Notes: generated by a model from the letters alone, not told the origin. DNA of 14,545 bases from Phellopilus nigrolimitatus (GCA_021029095.1 JAJOHG010000549.1:1-14545), one strand, 5' to 3'; numbered from the stretch's first letter, positions 1 to 8,387 are shown. Program-made: numbers and translations.

Positions 1-568
1 AGGCGCGCCACGACGACATCGAGCACCTGCGCGAGGTCATCGAGGGCAAGCTCGCGACGGACCCGTTTTCGCGCCGCCGAAGCCAGACGCGGGCGCCGAG
101 CGGACGCGGACGCGCCCCTCCCCGAGGGCCCGCGCGCGGACGACTTCCAGATGTACTACAAGGACGCGGACGCGGACGACGTGTACATCTCCTCGAGCGA
201 GGACGTGTCCGACGCGGTCAAGAGCGCGCGCCGCGCGGGCGTCGACCGCGTCGTGCTCTTCCTGCACGGCGGCGAGTCGTGGGTGGTGCACAGCAGGAGG
301 ACGCGGGCGCGAAGGCGGCGCCGGAGGCCGGTGCGCCGAAGGAGGCGCCCGCGAGCGAGGTGGCGTCCACGCCTGCCGCGGATAGCACTGCGCCGGCGGA
401 GGCTGCGCTGCCCGACGGCGCCAAGTCCGCGCCGCCCGCGCACCCGCACGTGCCTGCGGGCGCGACGACATCTTCGGCCTGCCCCGGGACATGCTTCTGC
501 CCGCGAGCATTGGTGCGCTTGCGGTCGTGATCGTCGCCGTGTTTACGATCTCGCGATTCTCCGACTGA
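1..568 (+). CDS. PB1-domain protein with C-terminal membrane anchor (3' end, frame broken)
   Basis: Only the 3' end lies in the window. Reading begins in frame 3 (ARHDDIEHLREVIEGKL), passes probably through frame 2 at about 71-99 (APPKPDAGA), then frame 1 at about 100-290 (DDFQMYYKDADADDVYISSS, then DRVVLFLHGGESW). It continues in frame 3 at about 279-462 (a low-complexity Ala/Pro linker, GAQQEDAGAKAAPEAG) and ends in frame 2 at 464-568 (DDIFGLPRDMLLPAS, a hydrophobic stretch of about 16 residues, then TISRFSD and TGA). The D-x-D/E acidic string followed by YYKDADADDVYI and a closing VVLFL strand matches the OPCA part of a PB1 domain, a protein-protein interaction fold. Fungal CBS-plus-PB1 proteins of the S. 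pombe mug70 type end in such a domain and a hydrophobic tail. CBS repeats would lie upstream of the window, so that assignment is inference. Each frame change fits loss of one base; a pseudogene is possible but sequence error is more likely. Confidence 0.7.
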
Positions 569-1115
569 AACCGGATCCACCCCAAATTCCATCACGTTTG
601 ATTCTTTAACGTTTTTATGATACCTCCCAGTTATCTTGTTATGATTTCCCCCCCTTTCCCTTCCTCCCCATTTTTAGACAGTCTTAATGCCCGCTCATCA
701 CTACTCCTGTCCGGAACGCAATTTCTTTTTGCTTTTTGTCATTCTTTTTATAACCATCATAACCACCATCAAATGAATTGTCGAGAGAGTAAACGTCCAT
801 ATGGAAACATCGCGCTGCGTGATATAACCTCGCCACCACCAAAGAAACTCCAAAATTCCGACTCATTGAGAGCAAACACATGCGAGAAGAAATCGATGTA
901 TATCACAGAACGCACAACGGATGGCGAGAGAAGAAAGGACGCCGACTGGCCGACGGCGATGAGATGGAAACAATGTACAAATGAGATGAAAGAGAGAGAA
1001 GAAAATGGGTTGGTTATAGACAGGGGAAGTTAAAAAAAGGAGAAGAGGTTGGGGGGAAACAGTGGTGAGATCTTTGGGTGTCTATGTGAGCAAAAGGGAC
1101 CAATGATGACTCGTG
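569..1115. other. Convergent intergenic region
   Basis: This is the 3' flank shared by the PB1-protein gene and the Ras gene, which point toward each other. It is more AT-rich than the coding DNA on either side, with T/C-rich tracts at 640-740 and A/G-rich tracts at 980-1060. It presumably holds both 3' UTRs. A 138-codon open frame at 617-1033 (+) has no recognisable domain and an unstructured composition, so I do not call it a gene. I see no RNA gene. Confidence 0.6.
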
Positions 1116-2096
1116 CTACATAATAATACAACGACGCTTTTTCTCGCGTTCTCCTTGCCGTGCAGGTAGCGCAGGCCCCGACTCAGCCTGCCTCGTCTGC
1201 CGTAAGGCGCGGACGAGGTTCATGAAGAGGCGCTCGACGTTGTGGGACGTCTTGGCGGACGTCTCGAGGAACTCGCAGCCGAACGAGCGCGCCATCGCGG
1301 CGCCCTCCTCTCGCGACACCTCCCGCTCGTACGTCTTGTCGCACTTGTTGCCGACGAGCACGAAAATCGGCTTGTTGCGCTTCACGCGCAACATCAGCTG
1401 CCGGAAGACCTCGAGCCGGTCGAATGTCGATCGCGAGGCGATCGAGTACACCAGGATGAAGCCCTGTCCTTCCCTATTGCGTGTAATGAAAAAAAAAATA
1501 GAAGTCCGGTCCATCAGATGCGCGAGCTGCGGAAGCGGGTGATGAGAAAAGACGCACCGAACCCATTGGTCTCGTAATGTCGCATATTCCTCTGGAGTCG
1601 GGCGAAAAACGAACGTATAATAGAAGTCAGAGATGAGATGATCGGGGATTAGCGGACGCCATCGGCCGCACCTTGTCCAGCCGTGTCGATAACTTCCACA
1701 AAACACATCCGGTTATCGACAACCAGCTGCTTGCGGTACGCGTCTTCTATCGTTGGGTCATATGTCTGCGCGCGTAGAGACCATGGTGAGAACAGAGGAA
1801 GAAGGAAACGCGCTGGTGATCAGCGGGTGGTGTGTGGCGATGAAACGCACCTCTAGAAGGGAAACGCAAGAGACAGCGTGAGCAGACGGCGCACACGGGA
1901 GAAGAGACGAATGGAAGAGAAGCAGGACGCACCGACGAAACAGTTTAAAGTGAACTGAATGGGGGGAGCGAGTCGGCCGACATCAGGATGCGCGCCTGAC
2001 AGGCATGAGGACGGAAATGGAGGAACATACCTGCACGGCCAAGGCGGTCTTGCCAACACCGCCGTCCCCCAGTACAGCGACGCGCCAGCTATCCAT
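1116..2096 (-). CDS. Ras-family small GTPase with CAAX box (six coding exons)
   Basis: A membrane-bound GTP/GDP switch of the Ras type. Coding exons, in transcript order on the minus strand, are 2096-2031, 1954-1933, 1852-1851, 1765-1672, 1591-1558 and 1473-1116, giving 191 residues. All introns are GT-AG (76, 80, 85, 80 and 84 nt). Motifs follow Ras numbering: P-loop GDGGVGKT at 10-17, switch I YDPTIED at 32-38, DTAGQEEY at 57-64, NKCD at 115-118, ETSAK at 143-147. The tail is Lys/Arg-rich ([11 protein letters not shown]), ending in the CAAX box CIIM, expected to be farnesylated. No extra Cys for palmitoylation is visible just upstream, so membrane binding probably relies on the polybasic patch. 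Position 11 is Asp where H-Ras has Ala. G12, G13 and Q61 are intact, so GTPase activity is expected. The ATG at 2096 sits in a good context (AAACTATGG). Whether this is the RSR1/Rap type or a separate basidiomycete Ras clade cannot be settled by eye. Confidence 0.93.
1851..1852 (-). other. Predicted 2-nt microexon of the Ras gene
   Basis: On the minus strand the sequence reads CCCTTCTAG, then AG, then GTGCGTTTC: a good acceptor, two bases, and a good donor. The preceding exon ends ...TTCGTC plus G (phase 1) and the next begins ACA TAT GAC (phase 0). The two bases complete a GAG codon, giving [11 protein letters not shown], the exact length of the Ras effector loop. Both flanking introns (80 and 85 nt) have their own CTCAC-like branch sequence and pyrimidine tract. 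Skipping the two bases shifts the frame into a stop a few codons later. Confidence 0.8.
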
Positions 2097-2426
2097 AGTT
2101 TGCTTCGATGCGGGAAATTGTCAAGAGCCGAGAGCGCTTGTTCGCGATAAGGGCGCAGGGAGGGGTGCAGAGGCAGAGGATGGGTGGCAGGGGCGCAGTC
2201 GGGGGCGTGTTTTTTTCTGGGGAGATGATCAGGTGAGTGGGTGGGTGCGCGCTGGAAGCGATTAGGCGCGCACTTTTTGGCAGGCGGGCGGGTTGTGGAG
2301 GCGTCGGTGCGGGGTATAGGGTGGCTGCGTGTAACTGGGGCGTGGGCGTGTGCGTGGTCGTGGACGAGCGGAGTGATGGATAAAAATCTGCGGGGGCGGG
2401 GGGTGCGGGTGTGTGTGCGGAGGGAA

Positions 2427-2428
<2 letters not shown>

Positions 2429-2462
<34 letters not shown>
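2429..2462. repeat. 34-nt G homopolymer (poly-C on the minus strand)
   Basis: An uninterrupted run of G from 2429 to 2462, flanked by G/A-rich sequence (AGGGAAGAG before, AAAGAAAG after). It lies about 330 bases upstream of the Ras start codon and would be poly-C on the Ras sense strand. Runs this long are prone to length change in replication and to wrong length in assembly, so the exact count is uncertain. Confidence 0.9.
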
Positions 2463-2463
<1 letters not shown>

Positions 2464-2696
2464 AAGAAAGAACTAAGTCGTCGTGCAAAGTTCGTGTAAA
2501 GGTCGTGAAGAGAAGGAAAAAGAGAGAGAGAGGAGAGAGGAGGAGAGAGGAGAGGAGAGAGTGGATGTGGAAGGTGAGTGGTACGGTACGGGTAAGGGCC
2601 TTACTTGAGCAGCGGTGCAGCGATGCAGCGCGGTGCAGTTCGTCTTCAGTCGTCACCAATCCGGCCACTCCCGTCCCTATTTGTATTTTCAACATT

Positions 2697-2765
2697 TTCC
2701 CTATTTCCCTATTTCCTTATTTTCTTCTTTTTTTCAACCTATATTTTCTTATTTCCCTATTTTTC
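2697..2765. repeat. Degenerate TTTCCCTA-type tandem block
   Basis: Imperfect copies of a TCCCTATT / TTCCTTATT unit recur through this pyrimidine-rich stretch (TTCCCTATTTCCCTATTTCC at 2697-2716, and again near 2750-2765). It is strand-asymmetric and low in complexity. It does not match the usual fungal telomere repeat TTAGGG. Confidence 0.55.
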
Positions 2766-3378
2766 TCGTGCATGTATTTGTCACAACATCTCCCTCTTGG
2801 GCTCGCTCCTCCCGTTCCCCGCGGCTCCTCTCCCGAGTCCCAGTCTCTACATTTCCCAGACAATCCCATAAGCATATACACACACACATACGCCTCTCCG
2901 CTGACCACGCTCGCTTTACACGGGGCGAAGCGAGCGTCCCCCCGGCCCCGCGCTACACCCTAGGTTCACCGCGCCCACGCTTCCCACACCGCAGAGCTTG
3001 TTTGCTAACCTTAACCGCCAGCGTGCCCTCCGAAGCATCCCAGCCCACATAATTAAGGGCCCGTGCGCCCCGCGCCCTCCAAGGCGACAGGGGGCGAGAG
3101 AGACAATTGGCCGACGCTCGCTCGCCCGTTCGCTCGCCCTGCCTGCCTGTCTGTCGCCTTTCGCGTCGCTCGCGCGGTCAGGTGCACGCCAGATCCCGCG
3201 CCGCGCCACACCCGTCGCCGCCTTCTGGAACCGTCCAACGATTACCCTTCCCCGTCTTCTCTACGCCTTTTTTTATACAAGCCCCGGCACGGGCCTATTC
3301 CTGCGTGGCTTCGCACGCGCGGCGGGTGTGAAGAACAGAAAAAGCACGTAGAAAGAAAGAAAGAATAAAATAGCAGAC

Positions 3379-3404
3379 ATATACATATATATATATATAT
3401 ATAT
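3379..3404. repeat. AT dinucleotide microsatellite
   Basis: About ten AT units, starting from ATACATAT and ending ATATCATTT. A simple repeat likely to vary between isolates. Confidence 0.85.
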
Positions 3405-3654
3405 CATTTATCGCGATTGGGGGAGCGGAAGCGGGCTGGGTGCACATGCTCGCGCGTGTGGCGACAGCGAACGAGCTTAGGCGATGGAGATAATGAGTCT
3501 AAAGTCCTAATTGCGAGGCACCAGGACGAACATGGACATATGCGCGCGCGCACTTGGCTCCATACATGTACATGCCCGCGCAATTATTGTATAATACGGC
3601 ACCATCACTCCCTCCCTCCGTCAGGCACCCACCGCCTGCACCGGAATCGGGAAT

Positions 3655-3680
3655 GCACATATGTACATGTACATGTAAAT
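3655..3680. repeat. GTACAT tandem / palindromic repeat
   Basis: The sequence CATATGTACATGTACATGTA is built of ACATGT/GTACAT units and is nearly self-complementary. Related ATGTACAT words recur at 3563-3575 and 4189-4216. Function unknown; it may be simple-sequence expansion. Confidence 0.6.
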
Positions 3681-3977
3681 ATATTTGATGTCCGGCTGGG
3701 AAGCACCCGCGAGATCCACCACCCTTGCGTTGCTCGACCTCGCCTGAGGATCGTTCTTTGCCTCTCGCTTGCGTGAATTGGGATAATGCGTTGTGTGCAC
3801 AAGACGCAGCCGCCGGCTCTGTTGTGTGCACATGCGCACGAGAGATCCCAACAGCGAATTTCAGGATCGGGGCGAATTTAAGCTGGACCCTTTGATGATC
3901 TGACGGCGTTTCCACAGCCGCCTGCAGTGCAGACAGGAGATGCGGCGGTCCCGGGTCTCGCGAACGCCTTCGCATGC

Positions 3978-4016
3978 CGAACGAACGAACGAACGAGCGA
4001 GCGAGCGAGCGAGCGA
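3978..4016. repeat. GAAC/GAGC tetranucleotide repeat
   Basis: Consecutive copies of CGAA (CGAACGAACGAACGA) pass into consecutive copies of GAGC/GCGA. On the minus strand this encodes the serine/leucine/alanine/arginine repeats that keep several spurious reading frames open. Confidence 0.85.
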
Positions 4017-4464
4017 AGCCACGAACGGGACAGAGCTCTCGGAGGTTGCGTAAGGGCCCTGCGCGGCCGGACCGCCCCCACAACCCCCACCCATTCAGTC
4101 CACAGCGCGGAATGACAAAAAAGAATAGAATCGAATCGAAAAATGTAAAATGCGAAAAGAAATAGCCCGGGGTCCACACAACACGCCATGCATGTATGTA
4201 GATGTACATATGTATGTCCACGAATAGGAAGCCGGCCGTATCGATGATCGACGGCCTCGCCGACGCCCCCAACCCCCTCCTCGGATCGGAGTAACCAAAG
4301 CCTCCTAAGCAGACGGAGACGGAGACGGGGCAAAGGGCTCGTCGGCAGGCGTGCACCTTGCATGTTATATATTATCGCATATTACGCATGCCAGCCAGTG
4401 AGTGGGTCCACCGTGCGCTGAGCCCGGCCGCGGGCGCTCCGCGCAGGCTATGTATAACCCGCCG

Positions 4465-4725
4465 TTACTGTGCTTTTCATATATAATGACAGTTTCGAAT
4501 GAAACGAATGAAGTTTAGCCCCTGAGACCCCGCAAACCCCTGTCCTAATTAGGCTGCCGCGTCGTGCCAGTGCATACAGCACGTCTCGGCGGTCTCGACG
4601 CGTCGCATTTCGTCCCACCGCCGCCATTGCTTTCAACGACGCAACCTCGCTACATGTAATCTGAGCTAGTCTTCTCTTCTTCTCGCTGTACCTACTACCG
4701 CTGTTGCTGGAAGACAAAAATTTAC
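4465..4725 (-). repeat. Left arm of long inverted repeat
   Basis: The reverse complement matches 5060-5275. The best part is 4465-4660 against 5101-5275: by eye about 8 substitutions over roughly 165 aligned bases, 7 of them transitions, plus three small indels in the middle. The outer 52 bases, ending in AAAAGCACAGTAA, are identical. Beyond 4660 the match continues more weakly (GTAGTAG-TACAG, TAG-TCAG, AAATTT) to about 4725. Confidence 0.85.
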
Positions 4726-5059
4726 TGCTTTTCCGACACTCCCAGCGTCGCTGCACGTCGCGCGCGCGGCCTCTCGCCGCGTGCGGGACAGACTTTCGGG
4801 CAGGCGTTCGAGCGCGCCTGGGTACGCTTTACACACTTCCAGCGTGCAGGGAACTCGTTGGCCATTTCATGTGCGATACTCTATTTTCGCAATCGGCTGT
4901 TCGCCGTCGGTGTACAATGTAGTAGATAACAAAAATGTATACACGACATTACCGTTGTCTCGCCATATCTTGCAAGAACATTCGCGGCAAACATTGACTT
5001 CGTCTCGATTTATAAGAATGATAGTATGGCAGTAAGTTACAGAAAGGAGAGAAACAAGA

Positions 5060-5275
5060 TAAATTTGACAAGGAGTAGTAGTTACAGAAAAGTAGATCAG
5101 GTTACATGTAGCGAGGTTGCGTTGTTGAAAGCAATGGCGGCGGTGGTACGAACACGTCGAGATGCGCTGTATACACGACGCGGCAGCCTAATTAGGGCAG
5201 GGGTTTACGGGGTCTCAGGGGCCAAACTTCATTCGTTTCATTCGAAACTGTCATTATATATGAAAAGCACAGTAA
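5060..5275 (+). repeat. Right arm of long inverted repeat
   Basis: Partner of 4465-4725 in opposite orientation. About 335 bases of unrelated sequence separate the arms. Both arms carry short open frames whose translations resemble each other, but that follows from the DNA identity; differences are not concentrated at third positions. The geometry fits a small non-autonomous element with long terminal inverted repeats, or an inverted duplication. I found no convincing target-site duplication: the outer flanks share only a TATA-containing motif (TGTATAAC left, TTATACAAC right). Confidence 0.85.
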
Positions 5276-7939
5276 TTATACAACGCCCCTCCTCGAAGTT
5301 TCCTCGAGGCATCCCCGGCGGGCTGCCGCAGAACGGGACGAAAGAATGAATGAACGAATGAATGAAAAAGAGGCACCGAGCCGGGGGGACGCGTGGGGGG
5401 AAAGGGCACCGGCAACGGTTTTTAGAGCGGTCGGCGCCTGCCTGCGCTCGGGCACGTCCGTGCAGAAGCGCGGGCCGCAGGTGAAGAATCTGCACTTTTG
5501 GCCCTTTCTCGCCTATTGTCCTCGCCGGAATCGGCATACAGGCAGGAACGCGCCAGCGGGGCGCTCCCTGAAGCTCCTTGGGTGCAAGATTCGCTCGAGA
5601 GATAGCTCCTGCGAGAGGCGCCGACCTCGCGTGGACTGGGCTTCGCGCTTCTGTACATGTCCGCAGCGCGGAGTTACTATTTACCACCTTCCCCCTTTTT
5701 TTATTTGCGCTCTTCTGCCGGCCCCAGCGCCCTGGAAGATACTCAAGGGACTTCAGCGACTTCAACTTTTTTTTTCACAAATCCACAGCTCACCTCGAAG
5801 CGCGAAATTTTCGCGACGGAGACGAGCCGCGCGCGCGTGCGCGTCGTCATGCCGGGTGCTGCAATTTGTTTTTTTGCTGAGGGCGCACACGCAGCCCGCA
5901 CCAACGCCGCCCGCGACCTACGCGTCGAATCGCCGGCGCCGGAGCCGGGCCTCGGCGGTTTGGCGAGTCGGGTCGAGGCTCACTAAGCCATTACAAACAG
6001 AACGAATATTTTAGTAAGGGGTGCTGCAGTAATTCTGTCAGCATCTGCTGCTTTAGAGTTTCTCACCTACGGCGTGCGTGCCCCCGGCTCGGCTGCGTGC
6101 TCGTTCGCGCGCGTGCGCTTGACGGGTGACGGGCGCCTGCTATGCGTGAGCATAAGCGAACCGAGGGCGGGCGCGCTTGGGTAGAAGGGACGCACGCGAC
6201 TGCGGCTGCGACTGTGGGGATGTGCGCTCCGTCTTGAGGTGTGGGCCCCGGGGTGCTCGGGCAAGACTGGCGCTCGAGTGAATGACCGGCTCGCCGAAAT
6301 GGCTATACAATCGCCCCGTGCACCGCTCGCAGAGTCTTCGCGAAGGGTCGACGGGCTCCATGAACCGAAGAACAGAACTCTCTGTAGGGACCCGCCCATT
6401 TTCTTTTCTTTTCTTTTATAAGAAGGAATTAAAAGCCACATAGTCGCCCTTTCTAAATAAAGGGAGGGGCCCAACAGCACCCGAGGGGCAGAGAAGATCG
6501 CGCATCAGTGATCAGCTCGCGCACACGAACGCGCTCGGCGCGACTTGGCCACATGCAGCGGATGCCTGAACACGCAAATCCGTCTCGCGGGGAAGGTGTT
6601 CCCCGACGCGCAGGAGCCTCTAAGTTTAATGATCAGCTAATCATATGGGGGAAGGGCGCGGAAGAGAAGGGAAGGAACGCGCGGACGTGATGGGGCGGAC
6701 ACGTGTGCGTGGCCTGGGAGCGGTTACGCTTGGGAGGGGGCCGAGGATGGCCATAGGGCGATCGGGGCGACGCCCCCTCGATGGAGGGGATAATCCTGGA
6801 ACAGGCCTGGATAGGCTGGATAAAAGACGACATACGGCAGGCACGAGGGTGCAGCGACACGAGGCCGGGGAAGGGGAAGGGGAAGGGAGGGAGGGTGTGT
6901 AAATTTACATGCGTCGCCGAGCGTCGCCTCGCCGGCTTGTTCCTGCGGGACGTGGGACGAATTAGACACCACGTACAACTCGCGTCTCGATAGCCCCGAA
7001 GACGGGCGCGTCGGCGATCTAAGAAACGCACGCGAACAACGCAAAGCACGGGCAGCATCCCTCAGACTCGGCGCAGGTCGCGTCTGCGTTCCCAGGTAGT
7101 TCGCCTGCACAAGGAGGCGTGCCCCCTGCAGGGAACAGCTGATCATGGGATTGGACTGGCAGAAGATAGGTATGCAGATAGACAGGGTGCTATCAGATAA
7201 ACAGTTTCTTTTGGCAATGCATCCGGCATCGAAATTGGCATTGAGCGATCTGCGAGATGCAGGTTTGTTGACATACTTTGCATGATCCGCGCTCAGCTGT
7301 CGGCCCGGTCGAGTAGGTTCGTCCATATGTCAGATCGTGTCTCGCTGAGATCTCAAGTCAGCGCCCATGACAGAAAATGTGTTTGTGTAGAACGCGAAGC
7401 CGTCGAATCTTGACACCTTCGCGCAGATCGACGCGTGAAATGTGATGACGTTACCCTTTCGCTCCGTTGTGGCAGTCCGGCTGCCTTGTCCACTCAAACG
7501 TCTTATCGTAGATTCTAGCAACGCGAATTCACCTCGTTCAAGCTCAACTAACGTACAATATACATTTTTCATGTCTTCGGCATCGTACTACGTTCGTGTC
7601 CTCGGAAGCATACGGGACTAAGGAGACAAGTGCGAAACGTGCGGAAAACGGCTGGCGGAAGGTCGGGGGGACAACAATTATCGCGGAAAAGCGGAAAAGG
7701 TGGGCTAAGGCGTACAAACGGGCACAGGGTATGGTAGAATTGAAGGGGTGGGATAGATAGGATATGGCGAAAAAAAAAACTGTTCCGAGAATAATTTGCG
7801 AGTCGCTATCTGCGGCATTTGAAGAATAAAAAGAAAATCTGCAACAAGCATGGAATCAGCAAACCGCGATGATGATCGTTCCTGCGAGGACTGCTTACCA
7901 TGAGAAGTATTACTTACGCCAGCTTTCCGCCCGCGCCTC
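5276..7939. other. Second half of the gene-poor region
   Basis: No gene I can support. It contains a GAAT-type tetranucleotide block (5343-5368), T-rich tracts (5690-5702, 5765-5777), CG-alternating stretches (5825-5850) and a GGGGAA block (about 6867-6895). Open frames of 140-222 codons occur but have skewed, structureless translations. An 80-codon open frame on the minus strand at 7330-7572 has a more protein-like composition, but matches no family I recognise. The part near 7700-7940 is probably the 3' flank of the small gene that ends at 7940. Confidence 0.5.
5343..5368. repeat. GAAT/GAAC tetranucleotide repeat
   Basis: GAATGAATGAACGAATGAAT followed by GAAAAAG. A simple repeat lying about 70 bases outside the right arm of the inverted repeat. 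Confidence 0.8.
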
Positions 7940-8387
7940 CTAGTCCTGCCGGCTAAACTCCGCCTGCGTGAGGTCGAGCATGAAGAACCCGGTCTTGAAC
8001 GACTCCGGCGGCTCGATGATCTTGACTGGCTTCGACGACGACGCCTTGGGCGCGATGGACGCAAACGGGCGGAGCGGGCGCGACGTCGGGAAGGCGTGGC
8101 CGCGCTCCGGGGCTGGCAGCGTGTTCGTCGAGGCTGCGAGCGGGCTGGGCGCGGACGCAAGCGGCGAGGACCGGGCGGGCGCGTGCCGCTTCTGCGGCCG
8201 GGGGTTGAAGGCGGACACCGGCTGGGCGCTCATCGTCGCCGTTGTGGTCGCTGCGCAAAGCAGCGTCGATCCACGTCATCACGGGTGGCAGAAAATGGAA
8301 GAAGGGAGGGAGAAAGGCAAGGCCGAAGGGAATGCTGAAATGAGCGCTCCGGTCGCGGGCTGACTTTATCGGAGGGCACTCACCCAT
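7940..8387 (-). CDS. Small Pro/Ser/Ala-rich protein of unknown function
   Basis: I do not recognise this protein. The main exon (8250-7940, stop TAG) is open and encodes a low-complexity N-terminal half rich in Pro, Ser, Ala and Arg (SAFNPRPQKRHAPARSS). A more ordered C-terminal part follows (SKPVKIIEPPESFKTGFF, then MLDLTQAEFSRQD). An in-frame ATG at 8233 would give 97 residues. A better model uses the ATG at 8387: ATGG, then donor GTGAGTGCC, a 133-nt intron, acceptor TTTGCGCAG at 8251, then CGACCACAACG. This is in frame and gives 104 residues starting MATTTATMSAQPV. A possible 3'-UTR intron runs from GTAAGT at 7917 to TTGCAG at 7839. There is no signal peptide or membrane segment. The composition suggests a disordered protein with one short C-terminal motif that could bind a partner; that is inference. 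Confidence 0.6.

Larger units (their letters stand above)
2097..4464. other. Gene-free region upstream of the Ras gene
   Basis: The part nearest the Ras ATG should hold its promoter and 5' UTR. I found no TATA box I would defend. The rest is low-complexity DNA: a 34-nt G run, A/G-rich and T/C-rich tracts, a TCCCTATTT-like repeat block, a dinucleotide AT tract, GTACAT repeats and a GAAC/GAGC tetranucleotide block. Several long open frames run through these repeats (for example 285 codons at 3499-4356 on the minus strand), but their translations are repeat-driven and show no domain. No RNA gene was recognised. Confidence 0.6.

Noticed and set aside
617..1033. 138-codon plus-strand frame between two convergent genes
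   Set aside because: Composition follows T/C-rich and A/G-rich tracts; no domain; it lies where 3' UTRs are expected.
1766..1932. A single 167-nt intron in the Ras gene instead of two introns around a 2-nt exon
   Set aside because: It joins a phase-1 exon to ACATATG and shifts the frame to an early stop; it also loses the conserved Glu of the effector loop.
1853..2695. 280-codon open frame on the minus strand with a polyproline run
   Set aside because: It crosses the G34 tract (poly-Pro) and overlaps Ras exon 1 and exon 2 in part through unspliced introns. The Ras model explains the region better.
2697..2765. Interstitial telomere repeat
   Set aside because: The unit is TCCCTATT-like and irregular, not the CCCTAA/TTAGGG repeat common in fungi.
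3499..4356. 285-codon open frame on the minus strand
   Set aside because: It is the longest open frame in the region, but it runs through the GAAC/GAGC and GTACAT repeats, which supply its SLARSFVRSF-like and HVHVHM-like segments. No domain or splice support.
4448..5349. Two similar short proteins, one on each strand (4448-4756 minus, 5026-5349 plus)
   Set aside because: Their likeness is the inverted repeat itself. Differences are not biased to third codon positions and indels break the frame, so there is no sign of coding selection.
5346..6014. 222-codon plus-strand frame after the inverted repeat
   Set aside because: It starts inside a GAAT microsatellite, and its translation is rich in Arg, Pro, Ala and Cys with no pattern. 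Overlapping frames on both strands are similarly open because of GC content.
6724..7326. 200-codon minus-strand frame
   Set aside because: No recognisable domain; the C-terminal part comes from a GGGGAA repeat block.
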